Positions 24,216-37,544 of a stretch of 64,000 nt of DNA are shown here, piece after piece. The DNA is from Marsupella aquatica (lineage: Eukaryota > Marchantiophyta). Within the stretch, counting starts at the first letter, position 1. Each line of letters begins with the position of its first letter. A model generated the notes under the pieces. That model saw only the letters and a list, made by a program, of their open reading frames with translations, did no database searches and had not been told where the DNA came from. Position numbers and translations under genes: made by a program. The stretch is taken from contig OZ316898.1 in the NCBI GenBank assembly GCA_973895155.1, positions 11,532,001 to 11,596,000 of the forward strand, written 5' to 3'.

Positions 24216-26236
24216 ACTCAAGGCCACAAATTTTGTCTTCTGGACTACACCTCTGACCCAGGAAAAAAAACATGTTCAGCTACATAGGCAAATGAATTGA
24301 TTCAATCTGGTTTGTTATGCCACTTGGGCTTACTCTCTTACGTGGGTTGCCTGGTCCTGATTCAAAATTAAGCTTAACTATGAGACTACAAAACATCAGC
24401 ACATGCAATCATTGATGGTAATTTTGATATTTAGATGCTAAGGTTCATAATCATGGTGGAAGCCTTACTTACAATTCATCTCCCATTACCATAGTGCTTG
24501 GGCACACCTACGGGCACAGAGTGCAGTTACAAGGTTCAAGTTATCAGGAGAATTTCTAAACCCTGGCCCTCAGTAAGGGAAATGTAATGAGATATACCTG
24601 TGACCAAGCTCTCTAGCTACCCCTTGTTATATTTTGGAGGAACATTGTATCTTTTTCATTTAAAAAATAATTTTCAGTCTTATATAAACCCCCCTAGGTT
24701 ATTATAATCTTTCATATTTTAGGGGATAGAATACCCTTCATTTGTTACTTAACCAACCCAGAACTGAGCCCCAAGTTGCCAGCAATCTGGCCTTGCTGAG
24801 ACGTGGCTGTGTTATTTTGCTAAATAAATGTCTAAGTACATAATTTTTTATCTCCAGTGAAGTAACTAGGACATTAGACATTTTCTAACCTTGAGATGAA
24901 CTTTAGGTGTCACTGTGCAAGGTTCCATGCCCAACCCAGCACTCTCCTCACAGCCCACGCACGCTTTGAATTCCATTTGCCAGGTCAACTAGCCAACTCC
25001 CTGCACAGTTCAAGTGCCTGGCCATCTCACTTATGCTTGACAACACCTAGCCAACAATTCACCTTGACAACACTTTCAAACACTCAATAGCACTTCCTAA
25101 TATCGACAACACTTTGCAATGCACTGCCATTGGGTTATTAGTGTAGGATTGTCAATTCTGCATGCCTGGGAACACGAAGCTCTCACAGCCACTTCAGCTA
25201 GAGGGAGTTGCTTAACATGGTGATCCTGTCACTCTTGTGTCTCGACCTGATAGGCCCCCTTGATGTTTCCAACTCGTCCCAATACGGTATCTACCAGATG
25301 GGTTACATGTGTGTAGAGGCGTGTAAAGCGCATCCAAATGACGAGAAAGGAGGCTCAGTTATGTCCGCAGGTCGTGAGCCCCATCTGCATCCACGATGCC
25401 ACTGTTATCCATCTAATTGCCTCAATGCAGCGTCAATTGGCCAGATGCCCTCTTGAGAATGGCTCTCTTTGTGTCAAGAACGTGACTCTGTGATTGTATT
25501 TGAGTGTCGATCCTTTGTCCTTCGCTGACGAGCATTGTTACAAACTCTGTAAGACAGACACGGTGGATTTCAGGATGGACCCTACCTTGAAAGCAATCGT
25601 GTGCATTCGCCCCTACTTGTGCTCGCATGAAATCAAGTTTTGCCCACAGTAATCCTTTCTTGGAGTCTAGTCAGGATGGCCGAGTCTCGACCTTGACTCA
25701 GCTCGGTGCCCTAGCCTTGAGTTAATAAAACACGAGCAGAACCTGTTAGTATTCAGCGAGAATCGAATCTGTTCTGTTCTATTCTTTTTCATTTCTGTTC
25801 TTGGAATTGCAGTGCAATTTTATTAGAGCTGACGAAGTTTCCTGAGCGTCTACAATCATTTCCCATCTTTCATTTCACTTGCCTGGACATTTTTAAAAGT
25901 CCAGATTGACTTGTAACGAATTTCAGTAATCAAATATTCTGTATGTTACGTATTACTGTTTTCATTCGTCATCCCTTAGTTTCAGATTTTGTGTGCTCAC
26001 ATGCAATTGGAAATCAGCTACTGTAGTTCTCGAGATTGAACAAAGAAATTCTCCAAAGTTTAAGCCAGAGTGGACAGAGTTAAATCTTACAAAACGTGCG
26101 AAGCCTTAGCATGTACTCGTGAAGAGCTTGTTGGTGTCTTTGAATTCGAACAGATTGTTTTCATCTTATGTAGTGGAGGAGCGAGAGTTAAAGTACTCTG
26201 AATCCCCCATGAGTAGTTAAATTTCTACTTTAGCGT

Positions 26237-26385
26237 CTTTGCTTTTTGGACGTGCTTCTCTCCTGGTACCGGCCTCAACCAGTCCTCTCGGCACCATGAC
26301 CTTCGGTTCACCCCGGTGCCGACCCCTTTTGCGGGCCACCCTTGGTGTATGCTGGCTTTTTGAATGAAATTAAATTAGTTTTTCA
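26237..26385 (+). mobile_element. Probable LINE 3'-tail fragment, copy 2
   Basis: It shares GGTGCCGA.CCC..TG.GGGCCAC...TGTATGCTGGC.TTTT..AATG.AAT with 24150-24205. It ends GAATGAAATTAAATTAG, a polyadenylation-like LINE terminus. No reverse transcriptase is nearby. Confidence 0.4.
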
Positions 26386-26518
26386 GAATAACAAGGGAAG
26401 TTGAAGTCATCTGCAGATCTGCTGTTAGTATTTTACTCCGGATCATATGGCCAAAGCTTCATATTAAGATGTATGCACATGCAGTCGAATGTGTATCTTG
26501 GCAATTTGTCGTCCATCT

Positions 26519-26662
26519 GTGGACATGCAGGAGGGACAGTACAATATCTTGACAAATTGTAGGTTAGATATTCGTCCGCCCCTCCTTAATGTGGACATGC
26601 AGGAGGGACAGTACAATATCTTGACAAATTGTAGGTTAGATATTCGTCAGCCACTCCTTAAT
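26519..26662 (+). repeat. 72-bp tandem duplication
   Basis: GTGGACATGCAGGAGGGACA begins at 26519 and again at 26591, and GTGG begins once more at 26663. The two 72-bp units differ at only two bases (CGCCCC versus AGCCAC), so the duplication is recent. 72 bp is 24 codons, so it keeps the open frame at 26489-26782, which otherwise has no recognised domain. Confidence 0.9.
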
Positions 26663-26719
26663 GTGGTAGGGAAACTTGAGAGAAGGGTAAAAACACATCA
26701 ACACGATCAGGCGCCGGCT

Positions 26720-27200
26720 TCTCTCTGTAGACTAGGGGCTGCATTACAAAGAGCTCATGACCGTGTCCACATATTTAGCTAGTAGTAATCCAGTGAGCTC
26801 AGTTTCCAAACTGGCTACTGTAGAGTGTGGGTGTACAGGAAAATCTCTACCCTTTGTAGACTAGGGGCTGGATTATGAAGGCATGCTGCAGGACCGTGTC
26901 CAGACAATTAGTAGTGATTCAGCTACTTTTCGAAATTGAGTGGTGGATACGTAGGGCAATTCTCTAAGATAATAAAGGAGAGTTAGAGAAATTATTCCAT
27001 TCTGCATCAAAATAAATAAAATGCGAATTCATTAAAAAAATAAAACATCAGATACATGCGCATCAGTTGTGTTACACATCGGTTGTGTTATCTTGGTAAT
27101 TGATGTGTCGCTGATCGATTCAGTGACATTCGTCGCTTTTAGACTAGACAGTCGCTGAATTACGAGCTCATGACAGTGTCCTCAAGAGATTGCATGATAG
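26720..27200 (+). repeat. Divergent direct repeats
   Basis: TGTAGACTAGGGGCTG.ATTA..AAG followed by GACCGTGTCCA recurs at about 26724 and 26855, and more weakly at about 27140 (TTAGACTAGACAGTCGCTGAATTACGAGCTCATGACAGTGTCC). The period is about 130 bp at first. Confidence 0.5.
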
Positions 27201-29162
27201 GACATGAGGAGTATAGAGCGAGAACGTTCCAAGTAAACCTCGCCCTTGTTAGTTACACAATCAAAGGTCTCCACGCAATAGTGCTGTATGTACATAGCAT
27301 TATTACATGAAATCCAAGTCAAGGCCCAACACAATATTTCATGCGAACAAGAAAGCCCAGGACAGATCATCATACTGTTTGATAAGCGAACTTGAAAAGG
27401 AGAAAGCACAGGGCAGATGAACTCTCTCGTCCACAGCGCCGTCAAGACGGAAATGAGACTTGAACGCAGCTGCAGGAAAGAAAACAATTGTCCTTCAACA
27501 CAATGAAAGCAATTTTTAATCACAACAAACTTTGTTTTTAATCACAACAAATTTTTAATCACAAAGCTTGACTCGCGGTAAGAAGTCAAGTGAAGATTGG
27601 TGGAATCCATCGTTACCCTTCATGTCTTATTCCCGAACAATTTTTTTCAAGCGGCAACCCTTCTCGGAATCGGAAAGAGCACAGTGTTGATTCGAAGGGG
27701 AGGACACGTGGGCATGCAGAAAGAGGAAGGCCTGGTCTGAGGCTGGGCTGGGCTCGGCTGTCTGTTGTTCTTCGCGTGGAATCACTGCAATAGTCTACGG
27801 CCTCCCGTTTGATTGCTCGGAATCTGTTAATAAAAGTCCCGGTCTGTTGTTAGGATTCCGTTGCGGTCCGTGACTGACGTGGATCCCTTCACCTCCCTCC
27901 GCTGCAGTGCTACCGGGCGAGTCCGGGTCTTCCTCCCTTTCCAGCGGCGCAAGCGCGCTCTCAGTAGTAGTAGTCTGTTGCCGTCTGAATCTCCTGAGGT
28001 ACTTTTTCCCTCCCTCGATCTGCCTGCTCATTAATTCAATAGGCCCAGCCTAAAGCACAACTTCTACAGTAGCTCTGGCTCGCACATTCGGGGGAGTAAG
28101 TCTTCCTATCTTTCTTAATTTGCCGTTCAATTCTCGGAAGGCCCCTTCTCATAACCAGCTACAACAGTACAACTCCCTTTCACGCCGTCATTCGCGACCG
28201 ATTCATTACCATTCTCCGTAGTACTTGGAATTGCCGGAGGCCGAGTGTCTGGAAACGTAACACCTACTAAGATTATTTTCGACTTCTATCATCGTTGCCT
28301 CGTGCAAAATTCAATTCCTTTGGAGACCGAACAGACTGTTGCAGGAAATAATTGCCGGTCAAGTAGTGGATCGTCGACGGCCGGATCGGGGCCGGTCCGC
28401 CATTGTTGTCTGAAATTAAGGACAATTTAAATTGTATTCGGAGAAAAAACTTAGGCGTCCGACGCTTCGATCGACTGGACTGCTCTTGGTTTGTAGATTA
28501 CAACGGACATATATCGATCAGATTAGTAAGGGGATCTGATTCAATTCTCTTGATCTGTAGAATTTGTTCTTTGAGGGAAATTACGAACTGCTCTAGGGAG
28601 TCTTGCGTTACAACTTTATTCGGAGATTTCCACCGTCGTGCAGCTGTGACGGGGAAAGACCAGACATCCGAAGCCGAGTCTAGTAGAGCTGTACACACTG
28701 TTTCATCTTCTTGCGTGTGGGTGAAGACACGGGAACTTGACACGCTTGCCCTTTACATTATTCAGGCCCTCATCGGCAGGTGTTGTAGGCTGTGCACTCA
28801 CTCAGGTTTCTGTTCGTTGAAATCGACGATCGGTACGTTACCACGTAGGCCGAAGGAGATCATTAGATTATACTTCTTGGTGTTGGGGTGCGTTTTCAGC
28901 CAACGAATTCAATCAAGAATCGAGAAAGACTTGTAACTCAAGAAAACGGTTGCGCACTGTACCTGCGGTACCACCCAACTTACTGGCGATCGCTTGCCAT
29001 CAGCAGGACGATCAGGACAATTCTTGCGCGAGAACGATCATCGATCGAGACCGAAAACTGAAGCCGAGAAGATCGACAATCGATCTTCGCAGCAAGACCT
29101 GTGCAATTGTGTATAGATCATCGACCTTACTAGAAACGGAAGAGATTTAGAAGGAAAGTACG
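27201..29162. other. Region upstream of SGR, no recognised gene
   Basis: Positions 28245-28936 hold overlapping open frames (one of 177 codons) without any recognisable domain. They sit within 250 bp of the SGR start in GC-richer sequence, so they may lie in a long 5' leader or leader intron. Positions 27800-28250 have alternating pyrimidine-rich, promoter-like sequence. Confidence 0.4.
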
Positions 29163-30982
29163 ATGGCTGCCTCGTGCGGTTTGATTGTGACCAGCGGCTA
29201 CTCGCCTGCAGTCGGGTCGAGAGAAATTCTCGGCAGATCTCAACATGAGTCGTGCGCGTCGTCGTCTGCATGCGTCGCCTCGTCGTGCAATCTCCGATCG
29301 GCGGCGGCTTCAATGGCACAGAATGCACGCCTTTCAGTGAGCAGGCAGGAGAGCGACTTGTCCTCCAGCTTCTGGAATAAAGATAGCTGTGCTGGACTTC
29401 GCTTGACCCAGACAACTACGCAGCTTGCGGCTCCCCAATCCACGAAGAAAAAGGCACTTCCGGCAGTGGTAAGCTCACGACACATGTCCCGGAGCTAGTC
29501 TGATTTTCCTATCTGAAAACTAAGATCTGTTACTCAAAAAGATTTTAGAGCAGAGTGAGCTAGACATTAGAGGGCAGAGTTCCATCAGCACATTAGAATG
29601 CGGTGGTATGGGAGAATCTTATGCACTGCTTAGGCTAGGATTCCTGAATATGTATAGAAGTTCTTAGTGCGGATTTGACTGTTCAGGAAGCGAGGTTGTT
29701 CGGACCTGCAATTTTTGAAGCATCCAAGCTTCGTGTGCTGTTTCTTGGGAAAGAAGATGAGAAGGGGCAACTTCAACAACCTCGCATTTACACTCTGACC
29801 CACAGTGACACCACGGCCAAAATCACTCTGGCTGTCGCCCAAGAGATCAACAAGGCACAGGTAGGTTCCTGGATTTATTCAAGTGATTGATAATGTTTGT
29901 TTCTCCTTTGCATTTTTGATCTAGTAGGAGTCTTTAAATTCTTCAGAATTATGGCTCTCTTTCCGAAGGACCTCAGATGGAGAAGTCATGTACAGTTTTC
30001 CCTTTTTGTTCAAGTCGACTATCTTTCAATGTTCTTACTGGAGCTCTAAACGATTTCCGCAGCTGAAGGGATGGTACAGCAAGCTGCAGCGCGATGAAGT
30101 GCTTGCCGAGTGGAGAAAGACCCAGGGGGAGATGGCCCTTCACGTGCACTGCCATATTAGTGGAGGGAATTTCCTGCACAACCTTATTGCCAAGCTTAGA
30201 TTCTATATATTTCGGAAGGAACTGCCCGTGGTAAGTTTGCTCAATTCGACCAACCAGACGTTTTGTGTTCTTGTCAAGGGTTACATCTAATTTTTAACCC
30301 AGAAGCTGAGACTTTAAAATAACGGAACATATAAGGTTGTGTAGTCGTTTATTCGTGCATCTCTTCGTCTTTAGGATCGGAATTTGGTGTATCATTGATC
30401 TCCTTAATTGAAATTTGACTGGATGTTCAGGTATTGGAAGCTTTCATTCACGGTGATAGAGAGCTATTTGCAAAGCACCCGGAGTTGCAGAATGCGCCAG
30501 TCTGGGTGTACTTCCATTCTAATATGGAAGAATACAATCGTTTGGAGTGCTGGGGACCTCTGAGTGAGGCTACTAAGGTGAGAGACGTGCTGTCGACTGC
30601 AGCTCGTTACTGGTTCTTGTATATTTATTTTGTGTAATTGTGTAATCTTGAAAGTTCCAGATAGCATTATCGAATGAATTATACAAAGCACCTGATTGCA
30701 TCTAGGAAGGCAGGTCGAGTTAGCCGGTGCATGCACTGACACTGTATTGCACTTCTCTCGGTTTTGCAGGGAGCTTATAAATCCGAGATTCAAAAAGAGG
30801 CCATCCACCAAGCCATGGACGAAATTTCGCGAACGCGAAAAAGGCCTGGTTCCGTCTGCTCTCCAGGACCCTGCGAATGCTGTTCTAGCCACGAAGCCGT
30901 CATTGCGATCCCAGAGTCGTTCAGAAGGCTACTATCCGAGGATCAGGTTCAACAGCAGCAGCAGCAGGAAGCCTCGACCTAA
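29163..30982 (+). CDS. SGR: STAY-GREEN magnesium dechelatase, 5 exons
   Basis: SGR removes Mg from chlorophyll a in plastids to give pheophytin a, the first committed step of chlorophyll breakdown. Exons: 29163-29468, 29687-29860, 30063-30230, 30431-30577, 30770-30982. All four introns are GT-AG in phase 0, giving 335 residues. The Ser-rich first exon is a plastid transit peptide. The core then follows the family closely: EARLFGPAIFEASKLRVLFL, YTLTHSD, WYSKLQRDEV, HVHCHISGG, KELPVV, PELQNAPVWVYFHSN, ECWGPL. The tail has PGSVCSPGPCECC, close to the cysteine-rich motif (P-x3-C-x3-C-x-CC) that separates SGR from SGR-LIKE; here the second gap is four residues. A poly-Gln stretch precedes the stop. 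Confidence 0.95.
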
Positions 30983-33900
30983 GCTTTGCAAGAAAACATT
31001 CGTCGACTATTATAGAGTACAATTATACACTTTCGCAGAAAGCATGCAAGGGTAAGGACGGTACTGTGGTGTTGCCTAGATCGAACATGCATTCGAAGAC
31101 ATAGGAGGGGTCCATTTCGATCAGTTGGATGAAATGCAGGCTCCCTGATCGAAAGTTGCACAACGCGTGCACATTCTCGAAGCCTCAAAGTTCTGCGACA
31201 ATGATGCGAAGAAGTTTATGGACAGTGTGTTACACGAGCTGGGTCCTCAAGCCTGTCGACTCCGGACACCGCCATTTCTTCATCCTCGAAGTCAATTCGG
31301 ACTGTAATTAGAACAGGTACAGACTGTACATAATTTTGCCGAAGGATTTGGTCACATGGAAACTATAGATTTACATAACTTCTAGGGGGCAGAGTTCGAA
31401 GATTAATCAAGATCCAGCAAGTGACCTAAAATGTAGAAATCGAACTTTGTTCGCCCACAGGAATTCTCGCAGGAATTCGAAGGTCATCTCCCAAAATTTC
31501 AACAACTTGGAAAGACATTCGATGGATTGGATAGTAGACGAACACGCACTAGCTATCTAGTGTAACGCACAGCTACAATTAGTGACGTAATATAAATCCA
31601 CTATAGAGTCCTGAAAGTACAGAGTTTTCTCTTAGTCTAGCAGTGAAACAGATTCACCGACGGTCCCTTGTGTCAGTTGATCGATCGGATCCGGATATGG
31701 GCACTCGTTGTAAATACTGTTCATTCAGATGCTCCAATTTATCTGGAAAAGACTCGAACTACTAGCAGAAGTGGTTAGAATTCCGAATTTAGTGGTTTAC
31801 TTGGTGTGATCCAGGAAGTGATTCCCCCGTTTTAATCTTCAGAACAATATACTTGCAGCGTAATTGGGTTGGCTTGATTTCCAGCCCAAAATTTGGCGAC
31901 GTAACTAATATCTCCTGTACATTTACATTAATTGATCGATCAAGTCCGACTCTGACTCGTTTTTACAGTGATGCCCTTGCAATCTGTTGGTGACTCATTT
32001 CAACCTTCTTGACTGATGACTCCGTTTTTTATGCCCAATGTTCTGTTTTTGTCACCTCATTCATTGATTTTACATCAATGATTGTGGCTTAAGTAGATGT
32101 GGGAGTGACGCCCTTGAAATTTGTTTGGTGACCCTCGTCATTCGTTCTTCATGGAGTTGTCTTCCCTACAATTGAAAATAAGTCTTCGTGAACCTGGAAA
32201 TAACCTGGAAATAAGTTGGATGATCAATGCCGCATGTTAGGTCGCCTGGCTTGCTCAAATTCTGTGTTTCTAATCGCATGCTTCGTGGATGAATCACAAC
32301 TCTTAGAAAACTTATTCTCTTCGGCAAATCATTTTCAACAATCTGCACCGAACAGCTCACCATGGGAACAGTACACATCACGTCTGTAAATTGCGTGATG
32401 CAGAAATGCATGCATATGGTCTTTCTACGAATAACCGATTCCTCACCTACGAAAGACATGTTTCGTGGGCTGTGGTGGGCGGGGCGGGGTCCGCCATGGG
32501 TTCTACTCGCGTTCATGCGATGGAGTAACGCCACGTCCAGGAAACTACGGGCACGAATTGAAAGGTACGAGGATATAACAGCGAGCTACTCAGAGTCTCC
32601 GTCACCCGGAATCCGGAATGCTGGCACTGTACTGGGAAAGATTCACTACTGTGGTGTCTTGTGACTTGTTGTGATGCTCAAGGCAAGCGCAGGCCTGGAG
32701 CCACGTGCTTTGGGCAGGAATACCAATTGATGATGTAGTAAAGGTCATAGTTGGATTGAGCATGTAGGACACGGCTCTGCGCGCCCTACCAGCACCCCGT
32801 TTTGTCGTCCTGAGCTCGATCGCTCTCTGGCTTGCTGTACCGGGAGTAATGGGATCTGGCCTCACTTCTGCACGTCACCTCGAAAACTACTGCAAGAAAT
32901 GAAGGTTGTTACTTGTTACTCAGAAAGGTGTGTAGAGCATTACCGTACTCAGTGGATCCGAAGTACAAAGTGTAGCTGTGATGATGTTGAAGGCAGTGAT
33001 TCTCAAGTTGGCACAGGTTCTCGCGAAAATGTTACTGTAGGCTCTGTTCTTTTTCTCAGGTAGGAGGTGGGTGCAAACTAGAGTAGGAAGAACCCGCTGA
33101 GAATAGGTCATGTGGGAACACTGCCCGCCCACCACCCTCCCCCGTTGCAGGATTTGAATGAAGATTTTGCAGCCTTTGGCGTTGATCCAGAGTTGTAGCT
33201 CGGCACGGGAAAAGGGTGAAATGTTTCAATATTGAAGATTCGACTCCTCGCCTACTTTAGGTCCTCACATTACGGCACCTTGTAGGCAATGATAATGTTT
33301 GGTGGATTTGCGTTCTACTCAGTGGAGTTCTGAATTAGAGTGAGCCCAACACTCCACCTTCGGTCCTGATCATGACGTGGCCACCCATTTTGGAGCTACC
33401 GATTCCCAACCCTGGCATTGTGTGTAATTATCTGGCCAGAACTAATCAACGAAATAACTGTCAGTCCTAGTCTCAAATGCTTGAACAGAGCTTGTAATCA
33501 ATTCTTCCAGAGCTTGTAATCAGTTCTGATGGATTTTAACAATTGAGAACTCTGTTTCATGAAGGTACGAGTGTCGGATGACAGCATTGTAGAGAAATTG
33601 TTATCGACAAAGTCAGTCGGTTGGGCTGTGTCAATTGTGAGGTCAATACAACTATACGATTCTTCGAATCTATCGAAAGCTGTGCTGCGGGCACAGCCCT
33701 GATAGCCTCCGAAGTGGGATGAAACGGGTGAGTGATGATTGTAAATTCCAAAGACTGTAAGTCAAGACCAGCCGTCCCCTATAAAAAACTCTGCTGGCAT
33801 GGTCCAACAAGTCCCCACTAAATTCATTGATGTTTATTCGTTCACTCGGTTACTTCGCGTGGTGGGGTAATTTTCTGATACCCTGACGTCGTAATAGACT

Positions 33901-36900
33901 AGGAGTGATTCGGAAGTGGTCGGTCGCCAATGCTCCCCGAAAGCATGGCAAGGAGAGGATATTCACGTTTGGTTTTGTTCCCACATATTGGAGGGTGGGG
34001 AGCGAGAGCATTCCGAGTCACCCGTCCAGACCCTTGAAGAAGGCAACAAAATCGTGTGTGGCGAGCGGGTCCATCGATCTCTAACGAATTAATTTTGCCC
34101 GCCTTGTCTTTCTGTACACGTGGGCGATACTTTTGGAATGAATGTTCTCAAATTTCGCCAGTAAAATGACAGAGGCCGGAGCTGATCACCCTCTAGCTTG
34201 AAAACATATCCATAATTATGTGGTCATCCACCTTTCAACTGAAAAGGAAGCCATCTACACTTCACAGTGTTCGGCGCACTGACATGTAATTGAAACGCAT
34301 TCAACTCCATCATTCTAGCTCAGATTTCAGGCGGACGAGATGCTCGACCAGAATGCGACAAATCTTGCCTTTAGAAAACTTGAAAGCATCATAATTATAA
34401 CCGGCTGACCAGCTCAATGAAGTTCTTCCACATTCATTTGATTCTTTCAGTTGAGGCTGTTTGGGAAGGGCTACAACACTAGGGGGCCCACAAGGTTGAT
34501 CGATCACCTGCCCGCCTACACAATGGTGATGAAATAGACATATGATTCTATGGAGTCCGATCACGCAACCTAGCCAAGCGGCTCGGGCAGGCAATTATGA
34601 TTTGCTTCTCAATCTTTGTGCGTTGGAGTGACTGGACCTGACACAACTGAAGTTTACGTTACAATGCACTAATTCGGACCACTAGTCCTGCTCATTGATT
34701 CGGTTGTCTTCACGTCAGCTCTAATTTCTTGGCACCAGGGTTTCCTATGTAGGTACGGTTTTGGAGAATATCCCGATCAGGCAACGTCTGATGTCCATCT
34801 GATTTCGTGAGAATCACTTCGGAGAATAACGCCCTTGCATCGGTTTGATTAATAGTTTGTTTATCACAAGAAAGTCCCGCAATGTTTCTTTCCAATTTTA
34901 TTGTTTTCTTTCTTGCTCGAGTGTGTAAAAATGACAAAACAGTCCCTGCTAAAGGATAATCGTTTGAGAAGGCCTTGAAGAGTTCACACAGGAGGTCATG
35001 CCCAGCAGCCACCACAAGTTGATCTGAAGCTCTGTCAAGGACGTGATCCCACTTTCATCATAAGACTCATAATTATAGTTTAACTGCTAGCTCCTTCAAT
35101 CGCGCCTCACCCAAGGTAGAGTCGAAAGTAGAAAATGTGGCCCTTGAGAATTTTGACCTTACTTGTTGCCGGATACTTTACACAAGAAATCTTAGTGCTC
35201 TTACATTGTTTCAACTGATGGGCATATCATCACACATTCCCACTGGACTAAACCGCTGCCAACTTGTAATCGTCCAAAAGCCGGTTAGTGGCTTGACACC
35301 CTTAAAGCATTCCTAACTAGGTCCAGCTCGATTCTGCAGAAAAGGGATTCAAGGGGGTCAGATTCGACTGTCCTACAAATCAACAAAATAAAAACGTACT
35401 TCCAATAAAAATGATGTTCAAGGAAGTAAAGACTTCGACAGATATGCCTTCATGGTGGAATGTGAATATAATACGGGAAGTTGGTGGTACAATGCAGATA
35501 CAACGAAAAGATAATCAGGCTCTACAGTCTTTCAAATATTGCTATTAGTTGGGGAGATGAATGAGCCGGTAGAAGTCTTAGATCGCTGGAGGGCTTCATT
35601 TTACCGTTAATGGCAGAACACCTTTAGCATGTAAGAGGTTTACTCATAACTGCGGAGTGAGCCCTGGAACCACCACACAACTGTTGCAAAACTATGTGCA
35701 ATACTGTAATTCTGTTTGCAGTCTATCAAGTGGTAGTATTGTAATTTTTAGGGGAATGGTCCGCTAGAACTGCATCTCACAAAAGGTTAATGTCACCAGG
35801 ATTTGTTTTTGAAAATCTAGTTCCCGACTTGAATGTCTCCCAGTTTGTAGACCTCGAAAACTGAAGACGAAATACCATTAATGATCCCCAGATTTGTAAG
35901 AACCGAGATGACTGATATGTATCGAGACGGTGCAGCTTTCACACACATAAACACGGTTCTTCGTCCAGCACATCAATACAGTCGAGAGTGTCAGGCAAAC
36001 CAAAACCTTCTTCGGTGCGTGATTTCTAGATTCCTAACTATGTCGGCTAAGAGTTTTCCAAAATTCTGGAGATTGACGGCCGACTATACCAATAGGTTGT
36101 ATCATACCTGCAAATTCAGTTCTTCATCACGACAGGATACTGACACTTGGTGACCCCATCTGCATTTTAAAAGATGTATTCACGGCTTAGGTGGATGAGG
36201 TATCCCTGGACTAAAATTTCTGAGATAGCTGAAACGAACAAAAAACGTGGGTCTGAGGACAAAACTTCAAACTTGCTTGGCTGACAGGTGAGAGTGTTCT
36301 TGCACTTTGCTTGAACTATAGAAACAAATTGGACATTCGTATTTCTAATCGATTAGCATCTGATACGCAATTCATACATACCCACAAGAATCTCTCTGTT
36401 TCTGAAATTGCCATGTGACTTTCACCTTCATTCATAAGCTAATGCAGTCTTTCAGGAATGTTGTGGACCATTTCATAAACATTGATCAAGTTCTGGATCC
36501 AGACGTGGACTTGAGCCCTTTGAATTGACAGGTGCAACAGCGACTGTTGTACCAACACGAACACCAGCCGGACAGCAGTGTAGACATATTTTTTGCTAAG
36601 GGCAAATTATATTTCTTCCAATTTTGCGTTTTTTATAAATTGAAACTGTCCAACCTCGAAACCCTCCATAGTAGTTTATGTCTGTCTCACATCACAGGAA
36701 ATGAACTTTGATGGGCATGAGCTCGCTGCACTTAACCTATGGTCCAATGTTAAGAGATACCCAACGTCCTCGAGTGAAGGGTAGTAGAAATTGTGGAAAG
36801 CCGTCACTCCACGTTTGAAAACCCATTCATCACTGTGATCGGATAGGATGCACCCCCATTTCGGTACTCACTGAAATCTTTAAAGAAAACATGTGCTAAA

Positions 36901-37544
36901 TGTCAACCATTGATTTCTGCACATCTCAGATCATTAGCAATTTAGCCGAGGACCTGCATTTCAAGTCCAGTACTGCGGAGACTGGCATTTGTCAGGTCAC
37001 GTGAGCATTTAGAATCAATCAAAGAAGGGAACAGTAGCCAAAGAACCGATCTTCAATACCTTTGTCTTTCCAGCAACAGAGTAATACGGGAATCTCAGTT
37101 ACTGAATAAGAAAAGAAACACTCCCCAAGACAAACGAGGTGTATTATTATGACTTTTTATGCGGGAGGCAGGCGAAGGAAGTGGCAACAGCTATACATAG
37201 CAGCAAAGGCTATGCTTACCCGCAACAAAATCATGCGTGTTACAACCCCAAGAGAATCTTCAGTTAGGGAACGAACAACGGCTCAGTTCTGATCGAACCA
37301 TCCAATCCAAAATTATGATCCTCGACAGAGCAACATTGAAGGACAACTCGCTAAGACAATCTTACCACCATCTGTAGTATCGTCCTTCTATATAAACGTA
37401 CCAATCACGTGTGCACATTCTAACAAGAATTAAAGAGAAGTTACTCATGCCTTGGTAGAATAAGAACTGAATGACGGATCTGCGTCAGACACTATAAGGC
37501 TGCATCTGCAGACTCTATGTCCAACTCAAATATCAGTCAAGAAG
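30983..37544. other. SGR 3' flank and long intergenic region
   Basis: No firm gene. A - strand frame from 35057 towards 34950 reads WDHVLDRASDQLVVAAGHDL then LCELFKAF, and looks coding. It starts right after a stop and has no good acceptor or donor, so it may be an exon fragment. GTGA.GCCCTTG.AAT.TGTT.GGTGAC recurs at about 31968 and 32107, and a GCCCTTGCAATTCAG version occurs at 38262. Nothing else is supportable. Confidence 0.35.

Larger units (their letters stand above)
22160..26518. other. Intergenic stretch with LINE-tail-like pieces
   Basis: No gene is recognised. The 23002-23397 frame has no domain; its right half ends in an A-rich tract (about 23308-23330), reminiscent of a LINE 3' end. 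Two related segments at about 24100-24215 and 26310-26385 are listed separately. Confidence 0.4.

Noticed and set aside
28403-28936. 177-codon frame upstream of SGR
   Set aside because: No recognisable domain, overlapping frames on the other strand, and a position fitting an SGR leader; not supported as a gene.
34950-35057. Coding-looking - strand stretch LVVAAGHDLLCELFKAF
   Set aside because: It begins immediately after a stop without a good acceptor and has no donor; left as a note, not a gene.
36470-36550. Two alternative - strand frames that both look protein-like
   Set aside because: Two frames over the same bases cannot both be real, and neither has convincing splice sites.
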